From CAZOVB01 sp964583095 (GTDB lineage: Bacteria; Planctomycetota; Phycisphaerae; SM23-33): a stretch of DNA of 42,300 nucleotides. The stretch covers positions 1-42,300 of the forward strand of contig CAZOVB010000038.1 of assembly GCA_964583095.1 (NCBI GenBank), in the 5' to 3' direction. Made by a program: the position numbers and the translations under genes. The notes under the pieces are model-generated. The model had not been told where the DNA came from. It saw only the letters and a program-made list of their open reading frames with translations, and searched no databases. Below, in pieces: positions 16,898 to 25,435 of this stretch; position 1 is the first letter of the stretch, and each line of letters begins with the position of its first letter.

Positions 16898-16920
16898 CCG
16901 GGCCTGTTTGACAGGCCCGG
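16898..16920. terminator. Hairpin between convergent genes
   Basis: CCGGGCCTG and CAGGCCCGG form a perfect nine-base-pair stem with the loop TTTGA, midway between the stop codons of fusA and the kinase on the other strand. There is no long T tract, but the position suggests a bidirectional terminator. Confidence 0.6.
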
Positions 16921-16932
16921 TTGAGGGCGGAC

Positions 16933-19761
16933 TCAGTCGCTCTCGTCCAGGATTTTCCGCACCTGCCCGGCAAGCTGTTCGCGGCTGAAGGGTTTCTGGA
17001 GGAAGTGGACCCCCTCATCCAGCACGCCGTGGTGGGCGATGACATTGGCGGTGTAACCGGAGGTGTACAGGCTTCGGATCTGCGGGTACTGTTCGGTCAG
17101 TCTCCGGGCCAGTTCCCTTCCATTCATCTCGGGCATCACCACGTCGGTGACAAGCAGATCCACGCTGTTGCTGTGGTTTTCGACCCGTTCCAACGCCTCG
17201 CTGGGAGAGGCAGCGGCCAGGACCTGATAGCCCAGGCTCTCGAGCATGCCCGTGGCCAGGCGCAGAATCGCTGACTCATCTTCCACAAGCAGAATCGTCT
17301 CGCTTCCGGTCTCCAGGGTAGCGGGGTGCGGATCTTCGCGGGTCTCGCCGGATGGATCCTGATGGCGGGGCAGGTAGATGCGGAACGTGGTTCCCTGGTC
17401 CTGTTCGCTGTAGACGTGGATGTACCCGTCGTTCTGGCGGACGATCCCGTAAACCGTTGCCAGGCCCAGCCCCGTGCCCTGCCCTTCTTCCTTGGTGGTG
17501 AAGAACGGCTCGAAGATACGCTCGCGCGTCCGGGTATCCATCCCGCAGCCATCGTCGCTGACGGCAAGCTGAAGATAGTCTCCCGGCACGAACTCTGGGT
17601 GTTCCCGGCAGTATTCCGGGTCGAAGTGACGGTTGGACGTTTCGATCGTGAGTTTTCCCACACCGGGAATCGCGTCACGGGCGTTGAGGCATAGATTGAC
17701 CATCAACTGGTCGATTTGGCCGGGATCGACTTTCACGGGCCAGAGGTCGTGGCCCGGAATCCAGGCCAGATCGATGTCCTCGCCTATGAGCCGGTGGAAC
17801 ATCTTGAGCATGCCCTCGATCGTATCGTTGAGATCGAGCACCTCCGGAGCGATCGTCTGCTTACGGGCAAAGGCCAAAAGCTGTCGCGTCAGGTCGGCCG
17901 AACGCTGGGCGGCGTTTTCGATCTCGGCCAGGCTGGCATGGAGTTCCCCGGACAGCTCTTCTTCGGCCAGGGAGACCTGCACGTTGCCCAGGATCACCGT
18001 AAGCATGTTGTTGAAGTCGTGTGCGACCCCGCCGGCCAGACGTCCGACCGCCTCCATCTTTTCCAGGTGGCGGACCTTCTGTTCCATCTGCTTCTTTTCG
18101 GTAATGTTCTGGACGATCGCCAGACCCGAGGTAATCTCCCCCCCGGCGTCTCGGATGGGGATCAGCAGGTTCGAGTAGGTATTGCCGCAGTACTCCAGTT
18201 CGTACGAGTTGCTCTTGCCGTCAAAGACCTCCCGGCTTGGGGTAAGGATGATATCGACCAGTTCGGGAAAGACGTCGCTCATGTGTCGCCCGACGATGTC
18301 TGCGGTCCGCAACCCCACGGCCGCCAGTTCCGAACCGCCGGCGGAGAGATACATCAAATCCGCATCGAACAGGAACAGTGCCCCGTCGGGATAGTTCTCA
18401 GCCAGCGTGCGATAGCGTTGCTCGCTTTCGATCAGTTCCTGCTGCATCTGTTTCTGCCGGCTGATGTCGCGGCAGAAGCCCAGGACCGCTTTTTGTCCGT
18501 GATAGCGGATCAGGCTCAGCCGGACCTCGACGGGGAAGATCTCTCCGTTCTTCTTGATCTGCCTGGCCTCGAAGAAAACCGGCTCGTAGAGCTTGAGTCC
18601 TTCCCAGAAGTTGCCCTGATCCTCGCGCTGCCAGTAATCCGGGTCCAGGTCGCTGACCTTCATGCTCAGCAGTTCCCGGCGGGTGTAGCCGTATTTCTCG
18701 CAGGCAAAGTCGTTCACGTCCAGCAGGCGCGATTCGAGGTCATGAATCAGCAGGCAGTCTCCGCTCTGCTCCACGAGCATCCGGTACCGCGCTTCGCTTT
18801 CGCGAAGGGCCTGCTCGGACTGTTTTCGTTGGGTGATATCCGTCACGATACCGTGGAGACTTTCGACATTGCCCTCGGTACTTCGTTGCACCCGCGTGTG
18901 GTCTTCCACCCAACGGGTCTTTCCCTCGCTGTCGACTACCCGGTATTCCTGCCGGAACCGATCGGCTTGGCTCTGCAAGTGCCCCTGGACCTCCTGTAAC
19001 ACGCGGTCCAGATCTTCCGGGTGAATTATCTCGCAATAGGGCAGGCGGCCCGAAAGAAAGTCTTCGGGGCTGTAGCCGAGAATCGAGACGTTCTGGCTGA
19101 CGTATGCCACCGGCCAATCCGGCTTGACGAGCCACTGGAATACGACCGACGGGCTGGACTCGACGATGAGATTGGCCCGTTGAAGCGTTGCCTGGATCTG
19201 GCTTTGCCGGTTCGTAAGCTCCAGGTTGTGAATCGCATAGGCCAGGTCCTCGGCCAGTTCGGAAAACAGTGCCTGTTCTTCCTCGTCCTCGACAAAAGCC
19301 AGTGGTATCGAGGCACTCAGTACGCCCACGATCCGGCCATCGACCTCCAGGGCCCGGGCCATTCCGGCGTGTTCCTCATAGGTCTCGTGCAATGGACAGT
19401 CATCGCACGCAAGAGCGGGGTTGGGAAATACCTCCAGCGCCCTGCTTCGGATGGCATCGTCAACGCAGCGGGGTATCTTGTCCCAACAGGAATCTGCGAC
19501 CATCCGTGAGAAGATGTCGGATACGTTTGACTGATATCCCCCGATGGGATTCTCCTGTTCATCGAGCAGGATGACCCAGGCGCTGTAGTAACCCCGGGTA
19601 GAAGTCAGGCATCGGCAGGCGCCGGAAAGCAGCGCCTCCAGGTCGGAGGCGTGCGTGATGAGTTGATTGACGTCGCGAATCGCCCGCAGAACCCGATTGA
19701 GATGTTCCAGACGATTGTTGGCGTCGTTGAGTTGAAGCGAACCTGCCTTGGAATCGGCCAT
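16933..19761 (-). CDS. Hybrid sensor histidine kinase (GAF, three PAS, kinase, receiver)
   Basis: The 942-residue soluble protein reads as a GAF-like sensor with a Cys-containing segment ALACDDCPLH (about 40-190), PAS/PAC modules at about 200-320, 325-440 and 450-570, and a HisKA domain. The phospho-accepting His (AGGVAHDFNNML) lies near residue 580. A HATPase domain with DDGCGMD and GTGLGLATVYGIV follows. The C-terminal receiver has its phospho-accepting Asp near residue 871 (LLVTDVVMPEMNG). No membrane segment is present, so it probably senses a cytoplasmic cue. All key residues are intact. The receiver is fused, so a phosphotransfer protein elsewhere is expected. The start has GGAG eight bases upstream. 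It is co-directional with, and paralogous in its kinase core to, the next kinase. Confidence 0.93.
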   Translation of the reverse strand: MADSKAGSLQLNDANNRLEHLNRVLRAIRDVNQLITHASDLEALLSGACRCLTSTRGYYSAWVILLDEQENPIGGYQSNVSDIFSRMVADSCWDKIPRCVDDAIRSRALEVFPNPALACDDCPLHETYEEHAGMARALEVDGRIVGVLSASIPLAFVEDEEEQALFSELAEDLAYAIHNLELTNRQSQIQATLQRANLIVESSPSVVFQWLVKPDWPVAYVSQNVSILGYSPEDFLSGRLPYCEIIHPEDLDRVLQEVQGHLQSQADRFRQEYRVVDSEGKTRWVEDHTRVQRSTEGNVESLHGIVTDITQRKQSEQALRESEARYRMLVEQSGDCLLIHDLESRLLDVNDFACEKYGYTRRELLSMKVSDLDPDYWQREDQGNFWEGLKLYEPVFFEARQIKKNGEIFPVEVRLSLIRYHGQKAVLGFCRDISRQKQMQQELIESEQRYRTLAENYPDGALFLFDADLMYLSAGGSELAAVGLRTADIVGRHMSDVFPELVDIILTPSREVFDGKSNSYELEYCGNTYSNLLIPIRDAGGEITSGLAIVQNITEKKQMEQKVRHLEKMEAVGRLAGGVAHDFNNMLTVILGNVQVSLAEEELSGELHASLAEIENAAQRSADLTRQLLAFARKQTIAPEVLDLNDTIEGMLKMFHRLIGEDIDLAWIPGHDLWPVKVDPGQIDQLMVNLCLNARDAIPGVGKLTIETSNRHFDPEYCREHPEFVPGDYLQLAVSDDGCGMDTRTRERIFEPFFTTKEEGQGTGLGLATVYGIVRQNDGYIHVYSEQDQGTTFRIYLPRHQDPSGETREDPHPATLETGSETILLVEDESAILRLATGMLESLGYQVLAAASPSEALERVENHSNSVDLLVTDVVMPEMNGRELARRLTEQYPQIRSLYTSGYTANVIAHHGVLDEGVHFLQKPFSREQLAGQVRKILDESD

Positions 19762-19802
19762 GACATGTGCTCCGGGCTGCCATTGGGTCCATTGGCAATG
19801 CT

Positions 19803-19874
19803 TGAGATCCGTGGCTGGGGGATCTCAGTAGGACGGGGACTCTTTTATTATGTCGCCCGAAGACATGCTTGCAA
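19803..19874 (-). promoter_or_regulatory. Candidate promoter and leader hairpin of the larger kinase gene
   Basis: On the minus strand, TTGCAA (19874-19869), a 16-base spacer and CATAAT (19852-19847) form a fair promoter. Just downstream, TGAGATCC and GGATCTCA (19803-19810/19820-19827) form an eight-pair stem in the predicted leader, about 40 bases before the start codon. The gene may therefore have its own promoter rather than depend on its upstream neighbour. Confidence 0.35.
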
Positions 19875-19949
19875 AGGGATTTCGCGTCTCTGTTCCGGTT
19901 AAGCAGGCTATTTGGGAAAAGAAGATGCTATTTGTGAAAGATAAACGCC

Positions 19950-21917
19950 TTACTGTTCCCAGTATTCCCGGGATTGCAGAATCTCGGCCACCTTGTCGCT
20001 GATTCCTTCGGGTGTAAATGGCTTGGCCAGAATCTCCCCTTCGATCTTCCCCGCGCCATGCCGCAGCACGATATCATGTGCATAGCCGGAGATGAAGAGC
20101 ACCTTCAGATCGGGCATTTCCTTTCGCAGCAGCGAGGCCAGTTCCAGCCCGCTCTGGCCGGGCATGACGACATCGGTGATCAGCAGGTCCAGTTTGTGCT
20201 TCCACTCCTGGGCCAGCTTCAGTGCATCGGGCGTGTTGCGGGCACTGAGAACGTGGTAACCACACTCGCCAAGAACGCGGTTGAGGAGCTTCTCGACGCG
20301 CTGCTCGTCCTCGACGACCAGAATCGTCCCGCTGCCCTGGCGAGGCTCAGCGGGCATCTCTTTGGCCAGGGGCAAAACGGCGTCTTCCTCCACCCGGGGC
20401 AGGTACAGGCGAATCTGCGTCCCTTCCCCGCTGGTGCTTTCGATGTCCACAAAGCCCCCGCTCTGGGAGACGAACCCGTAGACCATCGAGAGCCCCAGGC
20501 CTGTGCCCTCTCCGACCGGCTTGGTGGTGAAGAACGGCTCGAATGCGCGGGAGAGGGTATCGCTGTCCATCCCCAGGCCGGTGTCTTCCACCTTCAGCAG
20601 GACGTAGCGGCCCGGGTCGGCTTCGGGGTGTCCCTGGAGCTGTTCACGTCCAGCCACCACGTTGGCAAGTTCAAGTGTCAGCCGACCGCCGGTGGGCATG
20701 GCGTCCCGGGCATTGACGGCCAGGTTCATCACCACCTGCTGGAGCTGGTTGCGGTCGACCCGAACGTTGCCGACCGTCGTGTCACTGATAAGCTGCAGTT
20801 TGATGTCCTCCCCGATCATCCGGGCCAGGGGATTTTCGATATCTCGCAGGACCTCGACGAGATCGAGCACCTCCGGCTGGAGGACCTGCCGGCGCCCGAA
20901 AGCCAGAAGCTGGGCGGTCAGGCGCGTCGCCCGGCTCGATGCCTGGCGGATCTCCAGCAGGCCTTCCCGGGTTTCCTCGTCCGGGTGGTCTCGAAGCAGC
21001 AGGTCGCAGTAGCCCTCAACGATGGTCAACTGGTTGTTGAAATCGTGGGCAATGCCCCCGGCCAATCGCCCGATCGATTCCATCCGCTGGGCCTGGCGAA
21101 GCTGCCGTTCACTGGTACGAAGCTGCTGCTGGGCCTTGCGGGCCTCGGTGATATCCTGGATGCACTCGACGGCTCCCAGACGCCGGCCCCGACTGTCGTA
21201 CAGCGCAGTGGCCATCACCGTAACGTAGGCGCCGCTCCCCTGGTAGAGCTTGGGAACCTGGACCTCGGCATAGGCCGTATCACCCATTCGCCGAAAGACC
21301 TCGTAACGCTTTTCAAGCTGCGGATTCTCCTGCTGGATCAGGTCGATCAGCAGGGGCCTTCGCTCGCCCCAGAAGGGCAGGGCGTAGGCGTAATCTCTCT
21401 GGCCTACCATTTCCTCGGCGCTGATGCCGGTCATCTCCTCCACCTCCCGGTTCCAGGCGATCACCTGCTGGGTGTTGTCCACGGCAAAGGTGGCGATCGG
21501 AAGGGAGTCGATGATCGCAGCCAGGCGATCCGTCTCCTCCCGGGCTGAACCGGTCGAAGGGTGGGCCCGGCAATCCAAAGCCGTCCCGGAACCGGCCCGA
21601 AGGAACACCAGGAAGGTATCCGGCTCGTCGGGCAGGTTGCGAACCCGAAGCCCGATCGTTCGGGAGGCGTCGCTCTTGAGGGTGCAGGCAGGACAGGACT
21701 CGGAGGCCTCCGCTTCCCGGGCCCACTGGGCCAGAGAGCCGTTGCCGGGTAGCACCAGATAGTCCGCCAGTTCTGCCCCCTGCAGATCCGCCTCCGGGCC
21801 TGGGCCAAGGAGGACCCTTGCCGGCCGATTGGCCCGAAGAACCCTCCCCGAAGCTTCGCAGAGCAAAATGCCTTCACGGACCTCGGCGAGTATTGTTTCC
21901 ATGAAGCAACGGCTCAT
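19950..21917 (-). CDS. Hybrid sensor histidine kinase (PAS, kinase, receiver)
   Basis: The 655-residue soluble protein has a degenerate N-terminal PAS-like region (1-120) with a CPACTL motif and a clear PAS/PAC module (about 130-260, PIATFAVDNTQQVIAWN). HisKA has its His near residue 290 (AGGIAHDFNNQLT). The HATPase domain has EDTGLGMD and GTGLGLSMVYGFV. The receiver has Asp near residue 581 (LLITDVVMPGQSG). The kinase core is close to that of the downstream kinase, so the pair probably arose by duplication. It is transcribed divergently from nifA; a role in nif control is possible from position only. A second ATG five codons in could be the true start. Confidence 0.93.
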   Translation of the reverse strand: MSRCFMETILAEVREGILLCEASGRVLRANRPARVLLGPGPEADLQGAELADYLVLPGNGSLAQWAREAEASESCPACTLKSDASRTIGLRVRNLPDEPDTFLVFLRAGSGTALDCRAHPSTGSAREETDRLAAIIDSLPIATFAVDNTQQVIAWNREVEEMTGISAEEMVGQRDYAYALPFWGERRPLLIDLIQQENPQLEKRYEVFRRMGDTAYAEVQVPKLYQGSGAYVTVMATALYDSRGRRLGAVECIQDITEARKAQQQLRTSERQLRQAQRMESIGRLAGGIAHDFNNQLTIVEGYCDLLLRDHPDEETREGLLEIRQASSRATRLTAQLLAFGRRQVLQPEVLDLVEVLRDIENPLARMIGEDIKLQLISDTTVGNVRVDRNQLQQVVMNLAVNARDAMPTGGRLTLELANVVAGREQLQGHPEADPGRYVLLKVEDTGLGMDSDTLSRAFEPFFTTKPVGEGTGLGLSMVYGFVSQSGGFVDIESTSGEGTQIRLYLPRVEEDAVLPLAKEMPAEPRQGSGTILVVEDEQRVEKLLNRVLGECGYHVLSARNTPDALKLAQEWKHKLDLLITDVVMPGQSGLELASLLRKEMPDLKVLFISGYAHDIVLRHGAGKIEGEILAKPFTPEGISDKVAEILQSREYWEQ

Positions 21918-22038
21918 ACGGATCTCTGCCCGGCAATGCTTTGTGGCTGACGGAAGAATATCAAAAGGGAAAAACTGGAAAGCTCTGGTACTTTAGCCCC
22001 CGCCAATAGATGAATCAAGAAAAACGATAGGATACAAT

Positions 22039-22067
22039 TTTGTACGAGCAAAGAGAGTAACTGACAA
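22039..22067 (-). promoter_or_regulatory. Candidate sigma70-type promoter of the smaller kinase gene
   Basis: On the minus strand, TTGTCA (22067-22062), 17 bases and TACAAA (22044-22039) give a promoter-like pair, with a leader of about 115 bases to the start at 21917. The rest of the 381-base divergent gap holds the nifA promoter on the other strand. Confidence 0.33.
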
Positions 22068-22186
22068 AAATGCAATATAAGAGGAGCCCTATTACGATTA
22101 TGGCTCTTCCTGGATCCCAGGAAATGCCGCTACCCATGCCCTTTTTTGCAGGGCGGAGGGAGAGGATGGCTGCTTTCCAGGGGTCG

Positions 22187-22203
22187 TGGCACAAGGTTTG
22201 CAA
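22187..22203 (+). promoter_or_regulatory. Sigma54 (-24/-12) promoter of nifA
   Basis: TGGCACAAGGTTTGCAA matches the sigma54 consensus TGGCAC-N5-TTGCA at every defined position, with GG and GC exactly 12 bases apart. It predicts transcription from about 22212, 87 bases before the nifA start. A sigma54 promoter in front of the gene for a sigma54 activator implies that nifA is itself activator-dependent, by NifA or another enhancer-binding protein such as NtrC. No TGT-N10-ACA NifA site was found upstream. Confidence 0.78.
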
Positions 22204-22298
22204 TTCCCTGGGTGAAGGGCCCACGGCGGATGCGACTGAAAGAGAAAGACGCATCGGCTCTGCCCGTTGCAAGCTGTTCCCACCGGATAAAGGACGTC

Positions 22299-23854
22299 AT
22301 GAGCCACGAGGGCACGCAAGGCCGGCGGAGGCTGCCTCACGACCAGCGCCACGAACGAGAACTCGAAGCGCTCTACGAGATCGCGCAGATCCTGATACAA
22401 CGCGCCGGACAACGGGAGATTCTCACCGAGATCCTCGACGTGCTCAAACGCGCCTTGGGAATGGTGCGAGGAACCCTTCTGCTGCTCAGCACGGACGGCT
22501 CGGAACTGCTGATCGAAGCCGCCCGGGATGTAGACGCTCCCAAGCGGCACGTCAGCTATCGCCCCGGGGAGGGTATCACCGGACGCGTGTTCGAGACCGC
22601 AAGGCCCGCCATCATCCCCAGAATCTCCGAAGAGCCCAAGTTCAACGGAAGAATCCATGGCAGAACCCAGGCCGACGCAGAGGACCTGAGCTTCATCTGC
22701 GTGCCCATCCTGCTGGGAAAGGAGGTCGTGGGCACCCTGGCCGTCGATCTGCCCTTCGAGCCCCTGGCCGACCTGGCAGAGGATGAACGCGTGCTGAGCA
22801 TCGTCTCTGCCATGATCGCCTACGACGTCCGCAATCGACGGGCGGAAAAGCTCCAGCGCCAGTCGGCCGAGGCCGAAAACATGAGACTCCGCGCCCAGTT
22901 GGGCCAGCAGTTCCGACCCGAGAGCATCATCGGCAACTCCAAGGCCATGCGCGAGGTCTACACCCGTATTCACCAGGTCGCCCGCAGCGATACCACCGTG
23001 TTGATCCGCGGTGAGTCCGGGACGGGAAAGGAACTGGTCGCCTCGGCCGTGCATTATTCCAGCCCCCGCTCCAGCCGGGCGTTTGTGAAGGTCAACTGCG
23101 CAGCGCTGAGCGAGGGACTGCTGGAAAGCGAGTTGTTCGGCCACGAGAAGGGCGCCTTTACCGGCGCGACCGAGACCCGCATCGGGCGGATCGAAGAGGC
23201 CCAGGGGGGCACGCTCTTCCTGGACGAAATCGGGGACTTCTCCCGGACGGTTCAGGTCAAGCTCCTGCGGGTTCTGCAGGAGAAGGAGTATCAGCGGGTC
23301 GGCTCGAACGAAACCCGATCGGCCGACGTCCGGATCATCGTGGCCACCAATCGCGACCTGGATCAGGCGGTCAAGGACGGGGACTTCCGCTCGGACCTGT
23401 ACTACCGAATCAACGTGTTCCCCATTCACCTGCCGCCCCTGCGCGACCGACGGGAGGACATTCTGCTTCTGGCCGACCATTTCGCCGAGCAGTTTGCAGC
23501 CAAGATGGACAAGGTGGTCCGCCGGATTTCCACCCCGGCGATCAACATGATGATGGCCTACCATTGGCCCGGGAATGTCCGGGAACTGGAGAACTGCATC
23601 GAGCATGCCGTTCTGCTCAGCAGCGACGGCGTGATTCACGGGCGAAATCTGCCCCCCACGCTTCAGGCGCCCGATGCAGCCGACGCCCCGCCTCCGGGCG
23701 AACTCAAAGCGCGCATTCAACTGCTCGAGCGGGATATGATCATGGACGCACTCAAGCGATCCAGTGGGAACGTCTCGGCGGCCGCCCGCGAACTGGGGAT
23801 CACTCCGCGTATGGTCCGCTACAAAATCGACAAGCTCGGCATCGACTACCAGCG
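22299..23854 (+). CDS. nifA: Nif-specific sigma54 activator NifA, last codons lost in the gap
   Basis: NifA binds upstream of nif promoters and uses ATP to open RpoN polymerase complexes. The 518 visible residues comprise a GAF domain (about 20-190) and an AAA+ domain (about 207-440) with Walker A GESGTGKE, the sigma54-contact loop GAFTGA and Walker B GTLFLDEIGDFS. The C-terminal helix-turn-helix (about 488-512) reads SGNVSAAARELGITPRMVRY. The frame runs into the N run right after DKLGIDYQ, so probably only a few residues are missing. The start at 22299 (GGA before it) was chosen because the longest frame would begin upstream of the sigma54 promoter; ATG 22230 is an alternative. The CX4C oxygen-sensing motif of rhizobial NifA is absent from the linker. 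Another sigma54 activator is possible but less likely given the nif operon nearby. Confidence 0.85.
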
Positions 23855-23954
23855 NNNNNNNNNNNNNNNNNNNNNNNNNNNNNNNNNNNNNNNNNNNNNN
23901 NNNNNNNNNNNNNNNNNNNNNNNNNNNNNNNNNNNNNNNNNNNNNNNNNNNNNN
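23855..23954. other. Assembly gap (100 N)
   Basis: Exactly 100 N separate the end of nifA from the interior of a minus-strand gene. A round 100 usually denotes a scaffold gap of unknown length. Genes may be missing here, and linkage of nifA to everything right of it rests on the scaffolding. Confidence 0.98.
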
Positions 23955-24506
23955 CAGCGGGACCGACGTCTTCAGATCGCCGGTCTTGCGATCGAAGAGC
24001 AAGAGCTTCCAGCCTTCTTCGTCGGCACCGACGGCTACGTAGGCGTTTGGCGCCAGGGCACCGGAAAGGAGCTTCTCCTCGCGAGGGCCCCAGGCGGAAA
24101 ATTTCGCCTTTTCCGGAAGGCGACGCCGGTCGGAGGGCAGGAAGTCGGCGATCTTGAACTTGATCCACGCTCGCTTGGAGGGGGGCTCTTCCTGCATCTT
24201 GGCATCCAGGGCGCCAAGGAGTTTCTCCCGCGGCCAGGCCTCGATCCCCGAACCGCCCGCCCGGGCGCCGATCACTATGTCCGCATCCCAGGCCGGGGGA
24301 AGCTGCGAGACATCCAGCGCCGAAATCCCCGCGAAGGTCTCGGGCGGATTGGCATCGAGCGGATAGGCTGTGAAGCCCTCCTGCTTGCGATTGATGAAGA
24401 CCTGGTCGTGGCCCGTCGAGAGACGATGGCCACCCAGCAGGATCCACCGGTCGCTCAGGGCGGCGATGTGAGACCCCCTGCGCTTGGACATTCGCACCTC
24501 GCCCAG
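23955..24506 (-). CDS. PQQ-propeller-type secreted protein, continuation fragment
   Basis: This frame continues the neighbouring fragment (24455-25126) after a one-base shift near 24502-24504: GEVRMSKRRGSHIAALSDRW, then WILLGGHRLSTGHDQVFINR and DGWKLLLFDRKTGDLKTSVP-like propeller strands, before it enters the N run. It has no start of its own. Planctomycete proteins of this kind carry PQQ-like beta-propeller repeats, seen here as a visible-protein/label pattern (AYVAVGADEEGWKLLLFDRK). The rest of the gene lies in the gap or beyond it. Confidence 0.6.
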
Positions 24507-25126
24507 CGATACTGCGGCAGGAAGGGAGCCTGGAAGGAAGTATCCTCCGAGAAAAGATTGTTGTCGGGCCCGTGCATGCGATGGGTCCACTGGTCGCCGC
24601 CGGCCGGGGCAGGGCGGGTCAGCGTGACACTCTGCAGGTCGACATCCACGCCTTCGACGGCATCCAGCCTGGCCAGCTTCGCAAATTCGCCTCCCAGCTT
24701 CTTGATCTGCTCCGGCTTGACCTGGAGCATCACCAGTTTACCTCGACGCGGGGCCAGACTCTTGATCCAGGTGGCCAATTGCTCGGCAGTGAACTCTTGG
24801 CCCGGGGTGTCGATGTAGATAACGTCGGCAAGTTTATCGGCCAGGGGCAGCGGGCCCGGCCCTGCGGCATCGATGGTGACCTTATGGCCCAGCAGGCCCA
24901 GATCGGCCATTGTAGTTCGCAGGGCCTTGGCCTCATCGGCCGAGGCGACCTGCACATAGACGATCCAGCCCTGGTTTGCAAATTCCGTTATGGTCCTCTC
25001 CGAGCCTCCCAAGGGCAGGGCCACCAGGCCCCGGGAAAGCCCGGTCATCTGCTCCAGGTTGCCCCCCTGGGCCAGGGGAGCAAGAAGAGCAAGGAGAAGA
25101 ACGATCCAAAGGGTGGTTCGTCGCAT
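24455..25126 (-). CDS. PQQ-propeller-type secreted protein, N-terminal fragment (frameshifted)
   Basis: The start at 25126 gives MRRTTLWIVLLLALLAPLAQ, a clear signal peptide, followed by an alpha/beta domain of about 150 residues and then the propeller lead-in DQWTHRMHGPDNNLFSEDTS. After QYRW the frame turns to unrelated sequence (ARCECPSAGG...) and stops at 24455, while the sensible reading continues one base earlier in the other frame. A missing G in the run TGGG[G]C at 24502-24504 would repair it. It is therefore either a homopolymer sequencing error or a real inactivating mutation. The N-terminal domain was not assigned to a named family. The gene is divergent from the third beta-helix gene. 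Confidence 0.7.
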   Translation of the reverse strand: MRRTTLWIVLLLALLAPLAQGGNLEQMTGLSRGLVALPLGGSERTITEFANQGWIVYVQVASADEAKALRTTMADLGLLGHKVTIDAAGPGPLPLADKLADVIYIDTPGQEFTAEQLATWIKSLAPRRGKLVMLQVKPEQIKKLGGEFAKLARLDAVEGVDVDLQSVTLTRPAPAGGDQWTHRMHGPDNNLFSEDTSFQAPFLPQYRWARCECPSAGGLTSPP

Positions 25127-25435
25127 GATTGGGATCTCGCGAAAAGGGCCCCGGACGGGCTTTGCCGGGGGCGGGGGACCGGGAGTATGGCGCGGCGAAA
25201 ACCTCGCCCACGACCATGTTTCTCCTTCCAGAATACGTCTGGAAGATCCCGCAGTCAATCGGATCCGGCCGATAAGAGTCGCCTTGAAGGCCATCTGGAA
25301 AAAACTCGCAATCGGACGCTAAACATGCATACTGTGGGTTAATTATTATTGTCCGGCTCGTGCGGCGAGACGGCCCGGAAGTTTCCTTTTTTCACCATGG
25401 CAGCGAACAGACGACTTGCTGCCGGGAGGTAACCC
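25127..25435. other. Divergent intergenic region
   Basis: This 309-base gap separates the PQQ-type gene from the third beta-helix gene. The part nearer the PQQ-type gene is GC-rich and codon-like but has no convincing frame. An AT-rich patch (TTAATTATTATT, about 25339-25350) probably marks a promoter for one or both genes. No convincing -35/-10 pair and no sigma54 motif were found. Confidence 0.4.
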
